A stretch of DNA of 64,000 nucleotides from JALHVH01 sp964585685 (GTDB lineage: Bacteria > Acidobacteriota > Aminicenantia > Aminicenantales > Saccharicenantaceae), in NCBI GenBank assembly GCA_964585685.1, contig CAZPEP010000015.1:32761-96760 (forward strand), in the 5' to 3' direction. This document shows, in pieces, positions 32,462 through 41,186 of the stretch. Each line of letters starts with the position of its first letter. Positions within the stretch are counted from its first letter, which is position 1. The notes under the pieces are model-generated. The model did not search any database, had not been told where the DNA came from, and saw nothing but the letters and a program-made list of their open reading frames with translations. Both the position numbers and the translations under genes were made by a program.

Positions 32462-33778
32462 ATGGTTAGCCTGAAGGAAAAGTTCGCTTCGAAAATGGTC
32501 CCGATGCGCGAGAGGATCCAGAAGGTCCTCAAGGAACACGGAGATATGAAGATCTCCGACGTGACGATCGCCCAGGCCTACGGCGGCGCCCGCAGCGTCA
32601 AGTGCATGGTCTGGGAAACCTCGGCCCTGGACCCGATGGAAGGCATCCGGTTCCGCGGCTACACCATCCCCGAGCTCCAGCAGAAGCTCCCCAGGGCCCC
32701 CGGCGGCGAAGAGCCCATCCCTGAGGGCATCTTCCACCTGCTCCTCACGGGCGACATGCCCACCTACGAGGATACCGTGGAGATCACCGAGGAATGGCGG
32801 AAGAGGAGCGCCCTGCCGAAGTACCTTATCGACGTCCTCAAGGCCATCCCCTCCGACACGCACCCGATGACCCAGTTCGCCCTGGCCATCCTCCAGCTCC
32901 AGAAGGATTCCATCTTCGCTGAGCGCTACCGCAAGGGCATCAACAAGATGGACTACTGGGACCCGATGTACGAGGATGTCATGAACATCCTGGCTAAACT
33001 GCCGGGCATCGCCGCGTACATCTACCGCAAGAGCTACAAAGGCGACAAGCACATCCCCGCCGACCCGAAGCTCGACTGGGGCGGCAACATGGCCAAGATG
33101 CTGGGCATCACCGACGACCCGGCGTTCGTCGACCTGATGCGGCTCTACCTCGTCATCCACTGCGACCACGAGGGCGGAAACGTCTCTGCCCACACCTGCC
33201 GGCTGGTCGGCTCGGCCCTCTCCGACGCCTATTACTCCCTGTCCGGCGCCATGGACGGCCTGGCCGGGCCTCTCCACGGGCTGGCCAACCAGGAAGTCCT
33301 GCGCTGGATCATGGACCTGATGAAGGACCTCGGCGGCGTTCCGTCGAAGGACCAGCTCAAGAAGTACATCTGGGACACGCTCAACGGCGGGAAGGTCGTC
33401 CCCGGATACGGCCACGCCGTCCTCCGCAAGACAGACCCCCGGTACGTCGCCCAGCGGGAGTTCGCCCTTAAGCACCTCCCGAACGACGATATTTTCAAGG
33501 TCGTCAGCTCCATCTACGAGGTCGCGCCCGACATCCTGACCCAGCACGGCAAGGCCAAGAACCCATGGCCGAACGTCGACGCCCATTCCGGCTGCCTCCT
33601 CTACCACTACGGGGTCACCGAGTACGACTTCTACACGGTGTTCTTCGGGGTCTCCCGGGCCATCGGCGTCCTATCCCAACTCATCTGGGATCGCGCCCTC
33701 GGCCTGCCCCTCGAAAGACCGAAGAGCGTCACGACCGAGTGGGTCGAGAGCCAGGTCAAGGCCGCTCCGGCCAAGTAA
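32462..33778 (+). CDS. gltA: Citrate synthase, eukaryote-like (Si) type
   Basis: 438 residues. Condenses acetyl-CoA and oxaloacetate to citrate at entry to the TCA cycle. Catalytic residues lie in GPLHGLANQEVL (His), PGYGHAVLRKTDPR (His and Arg) and NVDAHSG (Asp). Long stretches (CDHEGGNVSAHT, REFALKHLP, GKAKNPWPNVDAHSG, IWDRALGLPLERPKS) match the mitochondrial enzyme more closely than the usual bacterial hexameric type; the same peculiarity is known from Geobacter. It has its own promoter, a strong Shine-Dalgarno sequence (AAGGAGG) and a terminator, so it is a single-gene unit. Confidence 0.96.
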   Translation: MVSLKEKFASKMVPMRERIQKVLKEHGDMKISDVTIAQAYGGARSVKCMVWETSALDPMEGIRFRGYTIPELQQKLPRAPGGEEPIPEGIFHLLLTGDMPTYEDTVEITEEWRKRSALPKYLIDVLKAIPSDTHPMTQFALAILQLQKDSIFAERYRKGINKMDYWDPMYEDVMNILAKLPGIAAYIYRKSYKGDKHIPADPKLDWGGNMAKMLGITDDPAFVDLMRLYLVIHCDHEGGNVSAHTCRLVGSALSDAYYSLSGAMDGLAGPLHGLANQEVLRWIMDLMKDLGGVPSKDQLKKYIWDTLNGGKVVPGYGHAVLRKTDPRYVAQREFALKHLPNDDIFKVVSSIYEVAPDILTQHGKAKNPWPNVDAHSGCLLYHYGVTEYDFYTVFFGVSRAIGVLSQLIWDRALGLPLERPKSVTTEWVESQVKAAPAK

Positions 33779-33803
33779 GCCGAACGGAAGAACGAAAGAC
33801 ACG

Positions 33804-33840
33804 GGGCCACCCTTCGAAAGAGGGGTGGCCCTCTTGTTTA
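33804..33840 (+). terminator. Rho-independent terminator of citrate synthase
   Basis: GGGCCACCC (33804-33812), nine-to-ten-base loop, GGGTGGCCC (33823-33831), then TCTTGTTT. It begins 26 bases after the stop codon. Confidence 0.85.
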
Positions 33841-34097
33841 GGGGCTATAAATGCCGCCCCTCTCCCCCGACCTCCCCGGAACCAGTCCCGGCGGTTCCCC
33901 CTCCGCTAGGGGGGGCTTCCGGGAGGCCTTTATCGCCGGGCCCCCGCTAATTCGACCGATGCTTTAACGCTAACCTCAAACCTCTAACCTCGCATCTCTA
34001 ACCCCGGCACCGGTGTTTCCCTCGGGTCCCGGTTTATGTTAACATCGTTCCCGGAACCGAAAGATAATTGCCTACGAAATTCGGGAGGCTGTGAACC
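33841..34097. other. Intergenic region with dispersed repeat
   Basis: Contains a C-rich/G-rich segment (33854-33951) with the 19-bp motif CCGGGAGGCCTTTATCGCC (33919-33937), found inverted at 1883-1901. A weak promoter (TTAACA 34039-34044, GATAAT 34063-34068, 18-bp spacer) may serve the next gene. Confidence 0.45.
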
Positions 34098-35144
34098 ATG
34101 GAATACAAGCTTGGCCTGATCGGCTGCGGCACGGTGGGGCAGGGGCTCCTCGAGATCCTGGAATCGAAGCGCGAACACCTGCGGGACACCTACGACTTCG
34201 AAGTCCGGCTCGTCGCGGTGAGCGACAAGCTCAAGGGCTCGCTCCTCGTCCCCGACGGCATCGACATCCCGAAGCTCCTCGCGCTCCTGGCCGAAGGGAA
34301 GCCCCTCGGCGCCTACGAGAACCCCAAAACCCCGAAGGTCGAGGTCTCCGACGCGCTGGACATGATCGAGAAGTGCGAGGCCAACATCATCGCTGAACTG
34401 ACCTACACCGACATCAAAACCGGCGAGCCGGCGACCTCCTACATCCGCAAGGCCCTGCGAACGGGCAAGCACGTCGTCACCTCGAACAAGGGCCCGGCCG
34501 CCCTCCACTACAAGGAACTCGCCGACATGGCCCGCCAGAACGGCCTGCAGTTCCGGATCGAGGGGACCGTCATGAGCGGCACCCCCGTCTTTCACCTGTT
34601 TGAGTGCGGCCTCGTCGGCAACGGCATCCGCGAGGTCCGGGGCATCCTCAACGGGACGACCAACTTCATCCTGAGCAAGATGGAACAGGACGGCATGGAA
34701 TATAGCGACGCCCTGGCGCTCGCCCAGAAGCTGGGCTATGCCGAGGCCGACCCGACAGCCGACGTCGAGGGCTTCGACGCCCTGGCCAAGGTCGTCATCC
34801 TATCCAACGTCCTTCTGGGCGGGTCGATCGGCACCGGCGACGTAGCCCGGACCGGTATCTCCGCGATCTCCCGGGCCGACGTCCTCGCCGCCAAGAGTCA
34901 GGGGTTCCGTTACAAGCTCATCGGCCGGGCCGCCCTCGTCGACGGGAAGATAGAGGCCTCTGTCGCCCCCGTCAAGCTCCCCCTGTCCGATCCTCTGGCC
35001 GGGGTGATGGGCGCCCACAACGCCCTGACGTTCGACACCGACCTCATGGGGAAGATCACCATCCAGGGCGCGGGTGCCGGCAAGATCGAGACCGGGTATT
35101 CCATCCTCTCGGATATGCTCGCCATTCATCGCTGTCATAAATAA
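34098..35144 (+). CDS. hom: Homoserine dehydrogenase
   Basis: 348 residues, the ACT-less short form. NAD(P)-binding GLIGCGTVGQGLLE at 5-18; catalytic-domain motifs VVTSNKGPAALHY, GTVMSGTPVF, GILNGTTNFILSKM and the substrate-binding YAEADPTADVEGFDA. It reduces aspartate semialdehyde to homoserine for Met and Thr. No C-terminal ACT domain, so feedback inhibition by Thr at that site is not expected. A PLP sulfhydrylase acting on activated homoserine is encoded 4.6 kb downstream. Confidence 0.94.
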   Translation: MEYKLGLIGCGTVGQGLLEILESKREHLRDTYDFEVRLVAVSDKLKGSLLVPDGIDIPKLLALLAEGKPLGAYENPKTPKVEVSDALDMIEKCEANIIAELTYTDIKTGEPATSYIRKALRTGKHVVTSNKGPAALHYKELADMARQNGLQFRIEGTVMSGTPVFHLFECGLVGNGIREVRGILNGTTNFILSKMEQDGMEYSDALALAQKLGYAEADPTADVEGFDALAKVVILSNVLLGGSIGTGDVARTGISAISRADVLAAKSQGFRYKLIGRAALVDGKIEASVAPVKLPLSDPLAGVMGAHNALTFDTDLMGKITIQGAGAGKIETGYSILSDMLAIHRCHK

Positions 35145-35474
35145 ACGAAACGAGCGAGACTCGGAACAATAGGGGGCGCTGAGTCCCTAATCGCTTTTAA
35201 TCCCATTGCCCCTTTCACACCGGCTCGGCCGGAAGCCGGCAAAGAGCTGGCGGCGGAAAAATTCTTGGGCCGCTTGTAGATGAAGGCGGTGTGGTTCGGC
35301 TCACGCTCGAGGCGCGCCTGCTCGTCGGGGTCGAGGGCGGAATTGAGGGTGTGCTCGTCGATCTGTTAGCGTCTGAGCATCGACAGACTCCTTTCAGCGG
35401 CTCTACGATTCCCGGCGCCCATAATGCTCCCGCCGTGCGGGAAATGGCGAGCGGATCCGTCTTTTCGCCCGCGC
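35145..35474. other. Intergenic region with repeat and a coding remnant
   Basis: ACGAGCGAGACTCGGAAC at 35149-35166 recurs at 39492-39509. On the minus strand, about 35240-35375 reads HTLNSALDPDEQARLEREPN then HTAFIYKRPKNFSA, which looks like the end of a decayed gene of unknown family. Confidence 0.35.
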
Positions 35475-37235
35475 CTATTCGAGCTTGACCGTCTTCGTCA
35501 ACTTCCCGCCATGGCGCGATTCGTAGCGGAGCGTCACCTCGCCCTTCCCTTCGACCAGGAACTGGTGCTCGACCTTGCCGAAGCCGGGGACGACCAGGAA
35601 CTGGATCTCGGGCTTGTCCTTCTTATGGGCGACCTGGTCGAGGTAAGGGTCGAGGAGAACGCCCCCGGCGACGACCTTGGCACCGGCCCCGCCGACCTTG
35701 AGCATGTCCTTGGGGTAGAGGTTGGTCTTCTGGGCGAGATAGCTCATCGTCGGCATGGCCTTGGGATTGGCTAAACGCGTCCGGACCCGGTAGAGGTTCC
35801 CGCCCAGCGTCTTGACCTCGGTCACCTCGAGGGCGACCTCGGGAACGTGCTTGGCCGTGAACAGGATGGCCATGGCGTTGCGGTGGACGAGGTCCTTGAT
35901 CATGAAGGGCGCACCGAGGCGGGAGCTCATCTTGACCCAGCCCCCGATCTCGATGTCGCCGTAGTCGGGGTGCTTGAAAAGCTTCCAGGGCTTGTAGAGC
36001 TCGCCCTGGACGACGTTGTCGCTGAACTTGATGCGCTCGCGGTCGGAGACCCCCTCGGAAAAGATGTCCCGCACCGCCTCTTCCCGGGGCGTGCCGGGTT
36101 CGGGCCTTTCCGAGACGCCCTTGAAGGCCTCCGACTCGCCCTGGAAGACTTCGGCGCAGTAGAAATATGCGCCCATCGTTTGAGTGATCCACTCGCCGGA
36201 GTCACCGTACGTTGTGTAGAGATCCTTCCAGGAGATCATGTAGCGGTAACCGGGGATGATCCGCTCCCCCTGCTTGCCGAGGTAGTCGTAGACCGCGACG
36301 TCCTGCTGCGGGTACTCGCCGAGCCCTTTCCGGCTGGGGCCGCGGAGGAGCATGCCCCCGTTGTTGTGGAAGGACCAGGCGAAGGCGATGTTGGTCTTGG
36401 TCATCGTCCACTCGGCCAGGGCCTTGAGCCCGACCCCGGAAAAGGGGTATTCGCCCGAACCGCCCTGGACGTACGGCGGCGCCCAGTCGAAGCCCCAGTT
36501 GCGGTTGGGATCGACGTAGCCTTCGCCGTCCTCGTTGACCTGGCCGTCGCCGTCGTTGTCGAGGCCTTCCTCGCCGAGCATCGTCCATTCCCCCTTCTCG
36601 CCCGGCTTGATGCGGACCATCAGGCGCGGGTCTTCAGGATCCGTCTTGAACTGACCGAAGGGGTCTTTCTTGCGCATTGTGCAGATGTTGCCGTCGCCAT
36701 CGAGGTCGTCGGAGGGGTCCTCGTCGAAGAGGCCGTCCCTGTCGTCGTCCACGGGAATCCGCAAGCTGCGGTTGCTGCCCGGGGAGTTGGCGTCCGTCAT
36801 GAAGTGGAATCGGCCGTCGACGTTGACGACGGGCACGACGTAGAAGCAGATCTTGTCCACAAGCCGGGTCATCTCGGGGTTGTTGCCGTAGTTGCCGAGC
36901 ATATAGTCGAGGAAGTAGAGCGAAATGTCCCCGCCCTGGATCTCGTTGCCGTGCATATTCCCGTCGACGTAGACCCCGGGCTTGTCCAGGGCGGCGCCCG
37001 TCTTGGGGTTGTTTACGGTAAAGGCCATGATGGGCCGGCCTTCCTCGCTCTTGCCGACCGTTTCGAGCGTCGTCAGCTGAGGGTAGGCTTTGTTGAGCGC
37101 CCGCAGCGCCTCGTAGACCTGGTCCAGCGAGCAATACTGGTCGAACCTCAAGGGGACCGTGATTTCGGACTTCTGCGCCGGCAGAGTCGACGCGAAGAGA
37201 ATGAGGGTCAGGGTGACAATGGCGATCTTTTTCAT
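35475..37235 (-). CDS. M14 zinc carboxypeptidase, secreted, with Ca-binding-like insertions
   Basis: 586 residues. Signal peptide MKKIAIVTLTLILFASTLPA. M14 zinc ligands His95 and Glu98 in GNMHGNEIQGG, third ligand in WSFHNNGGMLLRGPS. Two acidic DxDxDG inserts (DDDRDGLFDEDPSDDLDGDG and DNDGDGQVNEDG) resemble thrombospondin-3/EF-hand-type calcium loops. The C-terminal part is a beta-sandwich (YRVRTRLANPKAMPTMSY). It would release C-terminal amino acids from peptides outside the cytoplasm. Its ATG overlaps the stop of the upstream paralogue as ATGA, so the two are translationally coupled. Confidence 0.93.
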   Translation of the reverse strand: MKKIAIVTLTLILFASTLPAQKSEITVPLRFDQYCSLDQVYEALRALNKAYPQLTTLETVGKSEEGRPIMAFTVNNPKTGAALDKPGVYVDGNMHGNEIQGGDISLYFLDYMLGNYGNNPEMTRLVDKICFYVVPVVNVDGRFHFMTDANSPGSNRSLRIPVDDDRDGLFDEDPSDDLDGDGNICTMRKKDPFGQFKTDPEDPRLMVRIKPGEKGEWTMLGEEGLDNDGDGQVNEDGEGYVDPNRNWGFDWAPPYVQGGSGEYPFSGVGLKALAEWTMTKTNIAFAWSFHNNGGMLLRGPSRKGLGEYPQQDVAVYDYLGKQGERIIPGYRYMISWKDLYTTYGDSGEWITQTMGAYFYCAEVFQGESEAFKGVSERPEPGTPREEAVRDIFSEGVSDRERIKFSDNVVQGELYKPWKLFKHPDYGDIEIGGWVKMSSRLGAPFMIKDLVHRNAMAILFTAKHVPEVALEVTEVKTLGGNLYRVRTRLANPKAMPTMSYLAQKTNLYPKDMLKVGGAGAKVVAGGVLLDPYLDQVAHKKDKPEIQFLVVPGFGKVEHQFLVEGKGEVTLRYESRHGGKLTKTVKLE

Positions 37236-39259
37236 TTCGTAACTCCCAGGTCAACAATGCGGGAATCGCCCCAGGCGATCTTCGTCTCCGCCTTGACCTC
37301 TAGCTTGACGGGTTTCGAGGCCCGGACGATCCAGGTCACCGGCTGCGAGCCGTGGGCCGGCACGGCCGGGACAAGGCTCCTCTTTTTCCCTTGGACGATC
37401 TCAAAGCCCTGCCCGCCGAGGCTGACGATGACGGGCAGGACGCGCTCGTTGCGACGGCCCATCCCCGTCGGGTAGGGCAGGTCGCCCGTGTTTTCGACCC
37501 AGACCTTGACTTCGTAGACGCCGCCGCCCAGCCGCTTGACCTTAGCGTCGGCGATTTTGATCCTGGCCATCTTCTTGGCGATCTCGAACACCCACGGGAC
37601 CTGGCCCTTGAGCAGGCCATCGACCATCGCGGCGGGCGGCGTGTTGTCGGTGAAGGGCGCGGCGCCGCCGATCTCGACGTCGCCGAGGGTCGGGTGCTTG
37701 AACGGCTTCCAGGCGACGAACCCCTTGCCGCCGAGCTCCTTGTCGCTCCAGGCGAGAAGAGCCTTTTCCTTCGGGTCGGTCCCTTCCTCGCCCGGCTTCT
37801 TGGGCATCTGTTTCATCATCTCGGCCATTTTCTTGGTGTCCATCATGCCGCCCTTGAGCCCTTCGATGACCTGCTTGGCCTTGAACTGGTCGGGCGCACC
37901 GGAGGCCTTGAGGAAGGTGTCGATCTTCTCCTCGCCCAGGGCGATGAACTCGTCGTTGGTCATCTTCTCGAGCTTCTCGGGCGTGATCTCGTCGGCCGCC
38001 TTCTCCTCCTTGACCTCGGGCAGGGTCCAGAAGTCCAGGGCGAAGGAGGGCAGGCCGAGGTGGTAGTAGGCATAGAGCTCGAGCGAGCCGTCGTTGTCGG
38101 GCGCCGGGTCGAGGCGCTTGGCGTCGAGCTTCGCGGCTTTCAGGAACTCCTTGTATTTGTCGGAGAGCTCCTTGTAGAACTTGAGGTCGTCGTCGAGGGG
38201 ATTCACCACCGCCCCGAGACCCAGGAACCCGGCGATCATGGACTCGGTCACCTCTATGCCGGGCGGGACGAGCGGCCGGACCATGTCCATGATCTCGGCG
38301 ATGGCGTAGGTCCTGTTCGGGTCGGCGTTGATGAAGCCGACCATGTTCTCCGGGACCTTGATCTGGTTGAGGTCCGTCTCCCCTTTTCGGCTGCTGCGGG
38401 GCGGGGCGAGGCAGAAGTTCGCTTCGCCAAAGACGAAGGTCAAACCGACCTCCCGGTGGACGTCGAAGAACTTGAGCAGGGCGAAGGTCTCTGCCTCGCT
38501 GCCCGGCCAGGGGCCGGAATCCGGAGCGTGGTATTTGAAGAGGTGGGGGAAGGAGGTGCCGACGTTGACACCGCCGGACCCGTCCTCGTTGATCTGGCCG
38601 TCACCGTCGTTGTCGAGGCCCTCGGGATAGAGCTTCCAGACGCCCTTCTCGCCCTTGGACCCGTCGGCCTTCTTCATCAAGCGTGGTTCTCCGGGGACGG
38701 CGATCCAGGCGCCCTCGGGATCCTTGACCCTCATCTGGGTGATGAGGCCGTCGCCGTCGAGGTCATCCGGCCCGTCCTCGTCGATCTGGTCGTCCTGGTC
38801 GTCGTTGCGGGGGCGGGCGTTGCGGCCGTCGCGGCGCTGGGGTTTGTCGAAATAGAGGGCCGCGGCGTCCGGGTTGCCACAGACGAGAATATACCAGGTC
38901 CGGTCGGAGCGCAGGTCGGCTTTCTCGCAGATGAGTTTGGCCAGGAAGAGGGCCGCCTCGCCGGAGATGGGCACGGTTCCTTCCATGTTGGCCGCGATGA
39001 ATACGGCGGGAAGACTTTTGGCGGTTTTCGCGGTCTCGGGGCCGACTTCGAGGAGGACGAGCTCGCGGCCGCCGGGGCTCTTAGCCAGGATGTGGACGCG
39101 AGCGAAGCCGGGGTTGGCCCGGGCCAGGTCTTGGACCGCCACGGCCAGTTCCTCGGGCTTATGGTAGCGGTCAAAGGTCAGGTCGGCCGCGGCCAACGGG
39201 CCGAGCGCGAGACATAAGATAAAGGGGATCAGGAAGCTTGCGGATCGGTGAAGAGTCAA
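37232..39259 (-). CDS. M14-like pseudopeptidase, zinc ligands lost
   Basis: 675 residues, paralogue of the downstream M14 gene with the same plan: signal peptide, M14-like fold, DxDxDG inserts (DDQIDEDGPDDLDGDG, DNDGDGQINEDG) and C-terminal sandwich (VYEVKVWVENTGDLPYPTG). Where the paralogue has GNMHGNE, this protein has ANMEGTV (Glu93 and Val96 replace the His and Glu ligands). Where the third His is expected it reads LTFVFGEANFCLAPPRSS. The active site therefore cannot bind zinc in the normal way. A helical insert with Met/Lys-rich segment (DTKKMAEMMKQMPKKPGEEG) is unique to it. The intact fold, operon order and ATGA coupling suggest a binding or accessory partner of the active enzyme. Confidence 0.85.
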   Translation of the reverse strand: MTLHRSASFLIPFILCLALGPLAAADLTFDRYHKPEELAVAVQDLARANPGFARVHILAKSPGGRELVLLEVGPETAKTAKSLPAVFIAANMEGTVPISGEAALFLAKLICEKADLRSDRTWYILVCGNPDAAALYFDKPQRRDGRNARPRNDDQDDQIDEDGPDDLDGDGLITQMRVKDPEGAWIAVPGEPRLMKKADGSKGEKGVWKLYPEGLDNDGDGQINEDGSGGVNVGTSFPHLFKYHAPDSGPWPGSEAETFALLKFFDVHREVGLTFVFGEANFCLAPPRSSRKGETDLNQIKVPENMVGFINADPNRTYAIAEIMDMVRPLVPPGIEVTESMIAGFLGLGAVVNPLDDDLKFYKELSDKYKEFLKAAKLDAKRLDPAPDNDGSLELYAYYHLGLPSFALDFWTLPEVKEEKAADEITPEKLEKMTNDEFIALGEEKIDTFLKASGAPDQFKAKQVIEGLKGGMMDTKKMAEMMKQMPKKPGEEGTDPKEKALLAWSDKELGGKGFVAWKPFKHPTLGDVEIGGAAPFTDNTPPAAMVDGLLKGQVPWVFEIAKKMARIKIADAKVKRLGGGVYEVKVWVENTGDLPYPTGMGRRNERVLPVIVSLGGQGFEIVQGKKRSLVPAVPAHGSQPVTWIVRASKPVKLEVKAETKIAWGDSRIVDLGVTK

Positions 39260-39721
39260 GTAACGGTACCTCCATTAAATACGGTAAGGCCGGGCCGCAT
39301 TCGGTGCGGGTCGGAAAGAAGCCAAGAGTTATCCATTTTCGCATATTGGACGCGCAATATCAACGCGGACCAAGCCGCTCCTTAATATGCGCGGCCCCGT
39401 GAACAATGGTTCCTCCAAAGCGCTGTCCTCTTGGCCTTTTCTGTTTTGTTGAGAACAACATGCCGATAGAGATAAAACGGGTGTCATAAATGAGCGAGAC
39501 GAGCGAGACTCGGAACGGCCCTAAGCCCGAAATCCCTGTAGCCGCAAGCTTTAACCTGCATCTGATTTTAGGCTCAGGCTGAAGCCTAAGGCTCCAACTT
39601 GACTTTATGCCCCGTTTGAAGGTAGCTTAGGGTCGTCATAGACTCTGTGTTATGCATTCCGGCCTTATAAGTTCTCTTTCTTCCAAAGCCCGCCACGTCA
39701 TAATTCTATCCTGGAGGCATC
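39260..39721. other. Intergenic region with two dispersed repeats
   Basis: GTCATAAATGAGCGAGACG followed by AGCGAGACTCGGAAC (39482-39509) repeats the motif downstream of hom. GGCTCAGGCTGAAGCCTAAG (39571-39590) is a small palindrome related to one at 57150-57170. A possible -35 TTGACT is at 39599. No SAM-riboswitch-like motif was recognised ahead of the sulfhydrylase gene. Confidence 0.45.
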
Positions 39722-41128
39722 ATGTGTCCTGATCCGCAGTACAGCCCGGGAGTCCGCAAATACGTTGAGCAGGCCGCCAAGCTCATCGCCGAGCGGGAGG
39801 CCGATCTTGCCCGGATGAAGACGATGAAGTTCGACACCCTGTCCGTCCACGGGCTCTACTCCATGGAGGAGGCCCTCAACCGCAACCAGGGAGCCATCAT
39901 CGAGCCCCTTTACCTCGCGAGCTCTCAGGCCTACCACGACGCCGACGAGCTCGAGGCCGCCCTGGGCTACCTCGTGCCGACTTGGTGCTACACGCGGATC
40001 GCCAACCCTACGACTTATTACCTGGAATGGATGCTGGCCCTCCTCGAAGGCTACCGGACGGGCTCGGACACGTCCGGCCTCGTGACCGCGTCGGGCATGT
40101 CGGCCATCATGTCTGCGGTCGACCCCTTTCTCGTCAAGCAGAAGGACGGCCCCGAGCGCATCAACTTCGTCTCGTCGATCCAGGTCTACGGCGGGACGTT
40201 CCAGCACTTCTCCGTCCGGAAGATGAAGGAGAGGGGAATCGAGTGCCGCTGGGTCCTCCACTCGGAGGACATGGAGGAGTGGCGGTCGAAGATCGACGAG
40301 GATACTCGGTTCCTCTACATGGAGGCGCCGAGCAACCCCCAGCAGTCCTTCTGCGACGTCAAGGCCCTGGCCGGCCTGGCCCATTCGTGGGGGATCCCGG
40401 TCATCTTCGACGCGACCTGCGCGACGCCGGCCCTGATGCGGCCCATCGCCCACGGGGTCGATGTCGTCGTCCATTCGCTGACAAAGTCTATCACCTCCGG
40501 AGGACTGGCCGTCGGCGGCGCGCTCATCAGCCGGAAGCCGATCGTTACCAAGGTCCGCAACGATGATCCCCTGTTCAAGGAGAGCTTCGCCGAGTACGTC
40601 AAGTTCTGGCCTTTCCGGGACAACGGCCCGGCTGCATCCCCCGTCAACGCGCTCTTCGCCCTGAACGATCTCCGCACCCTGCGTATAAAAATGGACCTCG
40701 TCAGCCGGAACTGCCAGAAGGTCGCCGAGTTCCTGGCGACCCACCCCAAGGTATACCAGGTCGATTACCTCGGCCTGCCCAGCTATCGCCTCCACCCGAT
40801 CGCAAAGAAGTACATGAAGCTCGTGGACTCCGGCGACAGCGAAGGGAACGAGGTCAACCGCTACGGCCACCTCATGAGCTTCCGGGTGGACGGCCCGCCG
40901 GCGAACGCCCGGAAGGCCTTCGACACCTTCCGGATCATCTACCGGGCCACCGACCTCGGACGGATCAAGAGCATCGCCACCATTCCCGCCATCTCGACCC
41001 ACTCCCAGCAGGGCGAGGAAGCCCGGCGGTTGGCCGACATCCCGCCCCAGCTCATCCGGCTCTGCGTCGGCGGAGAGGACCCCGACGACATCATCGCCGA
41101 CCTCGACCAGGCATTGAAATCCATCTAG
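39722..41128 (+). CDS. PLP-dependent Cys/Met-metabolism enzyme (O-acylhomoserine sulfhydrylase / cystathionine synthase-like)
   Basis: 468 residues, fold-type I. PLP-binding Lys in VHSLTKSITSGG; TASGMSAIMSAVD binds the phosphate; aspartate in VIFDATCATPALM pairs with the pyridine nitrogen; YTRIANPT is the neighbouring-subunit motif. The C-terminus (ISTHSQQGEEARRLADIPPQLIRLCVGGEDPDD) is typical. An N-terminal extension of about 50 residues precedes the core. It would replace the O-acyl group of activated homoserine with sulfide or cysteine. GGAGG stands before the ATG. The family assignment is sure; the precise substrate is not. Confidence 0.88.
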   Translation: MCPDPQYSPGVRKYVEQAAKLIAEREADLARMKTMKFDTLSVHGLYSMEEALNRNQGAIIEPLYLASSQAYHDADELEAALGYLVPTWCYTRIANPTTYYLEWMLALLEGYRTGSDTSGLVTASGMSAIMSAVDPFLVKQKDGPERINFVSSIQVYGGTFQHFSVRKMKERGIECRWVLHSEDMEEWRSKIDEDTRFLYMEAPSNPQQSFCDVKALAGLAHSWGIPVIFDATCATPALMRPIAHGVDVVVHSLTKSITSGGLAVGGALISRKPIVTKVRNDDPLFKESFAEYVKFWPFRDNGPAASPVNALFALNDLRTLRIKMDLVSRNCQKVAEFLATHPKVYQVDYLGLPSYRLHPIAKKYMKLVDSGDSEGNEVNRYGHLMSFRVDGPPANARKAFDTFRIIYRATDLGRIKSIATIPAISTHSQQGEEARRLADIPPQLIRLCVGGEDPDDIIADLDQALKSI

Positions 41129-41149
41129 GGCGCGACCGCCGGCATTCGA

Positions 41150-41178
41150 TTGATATTTCAGTGCCGGTAGCCTAAAAT
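41150..41178 (+). promoter_or_regulatory. Promoter for the murA operon
   Basis: TTGATA (41150-41155), 17-bp spacer, TAAAAT (41173-41178). The predicted start lies at about 41185, two bases before the murA ATG. Confidence 0.6.
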
Positions 41179-41186
41179 AAGGTGTC

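Noticed and set aside
32342..33607. 421-codon minus frame across citrate synthase
   Set aside because: Antisense shadow of a clear housekeeping gene.
39260..39721. Possible SAM riboswitch ahead of the sulfhydrylase gene
   Set aside because: No SAM-I, SAM-II or SAM-IV consensus could be found; only short palindromes and repeats.
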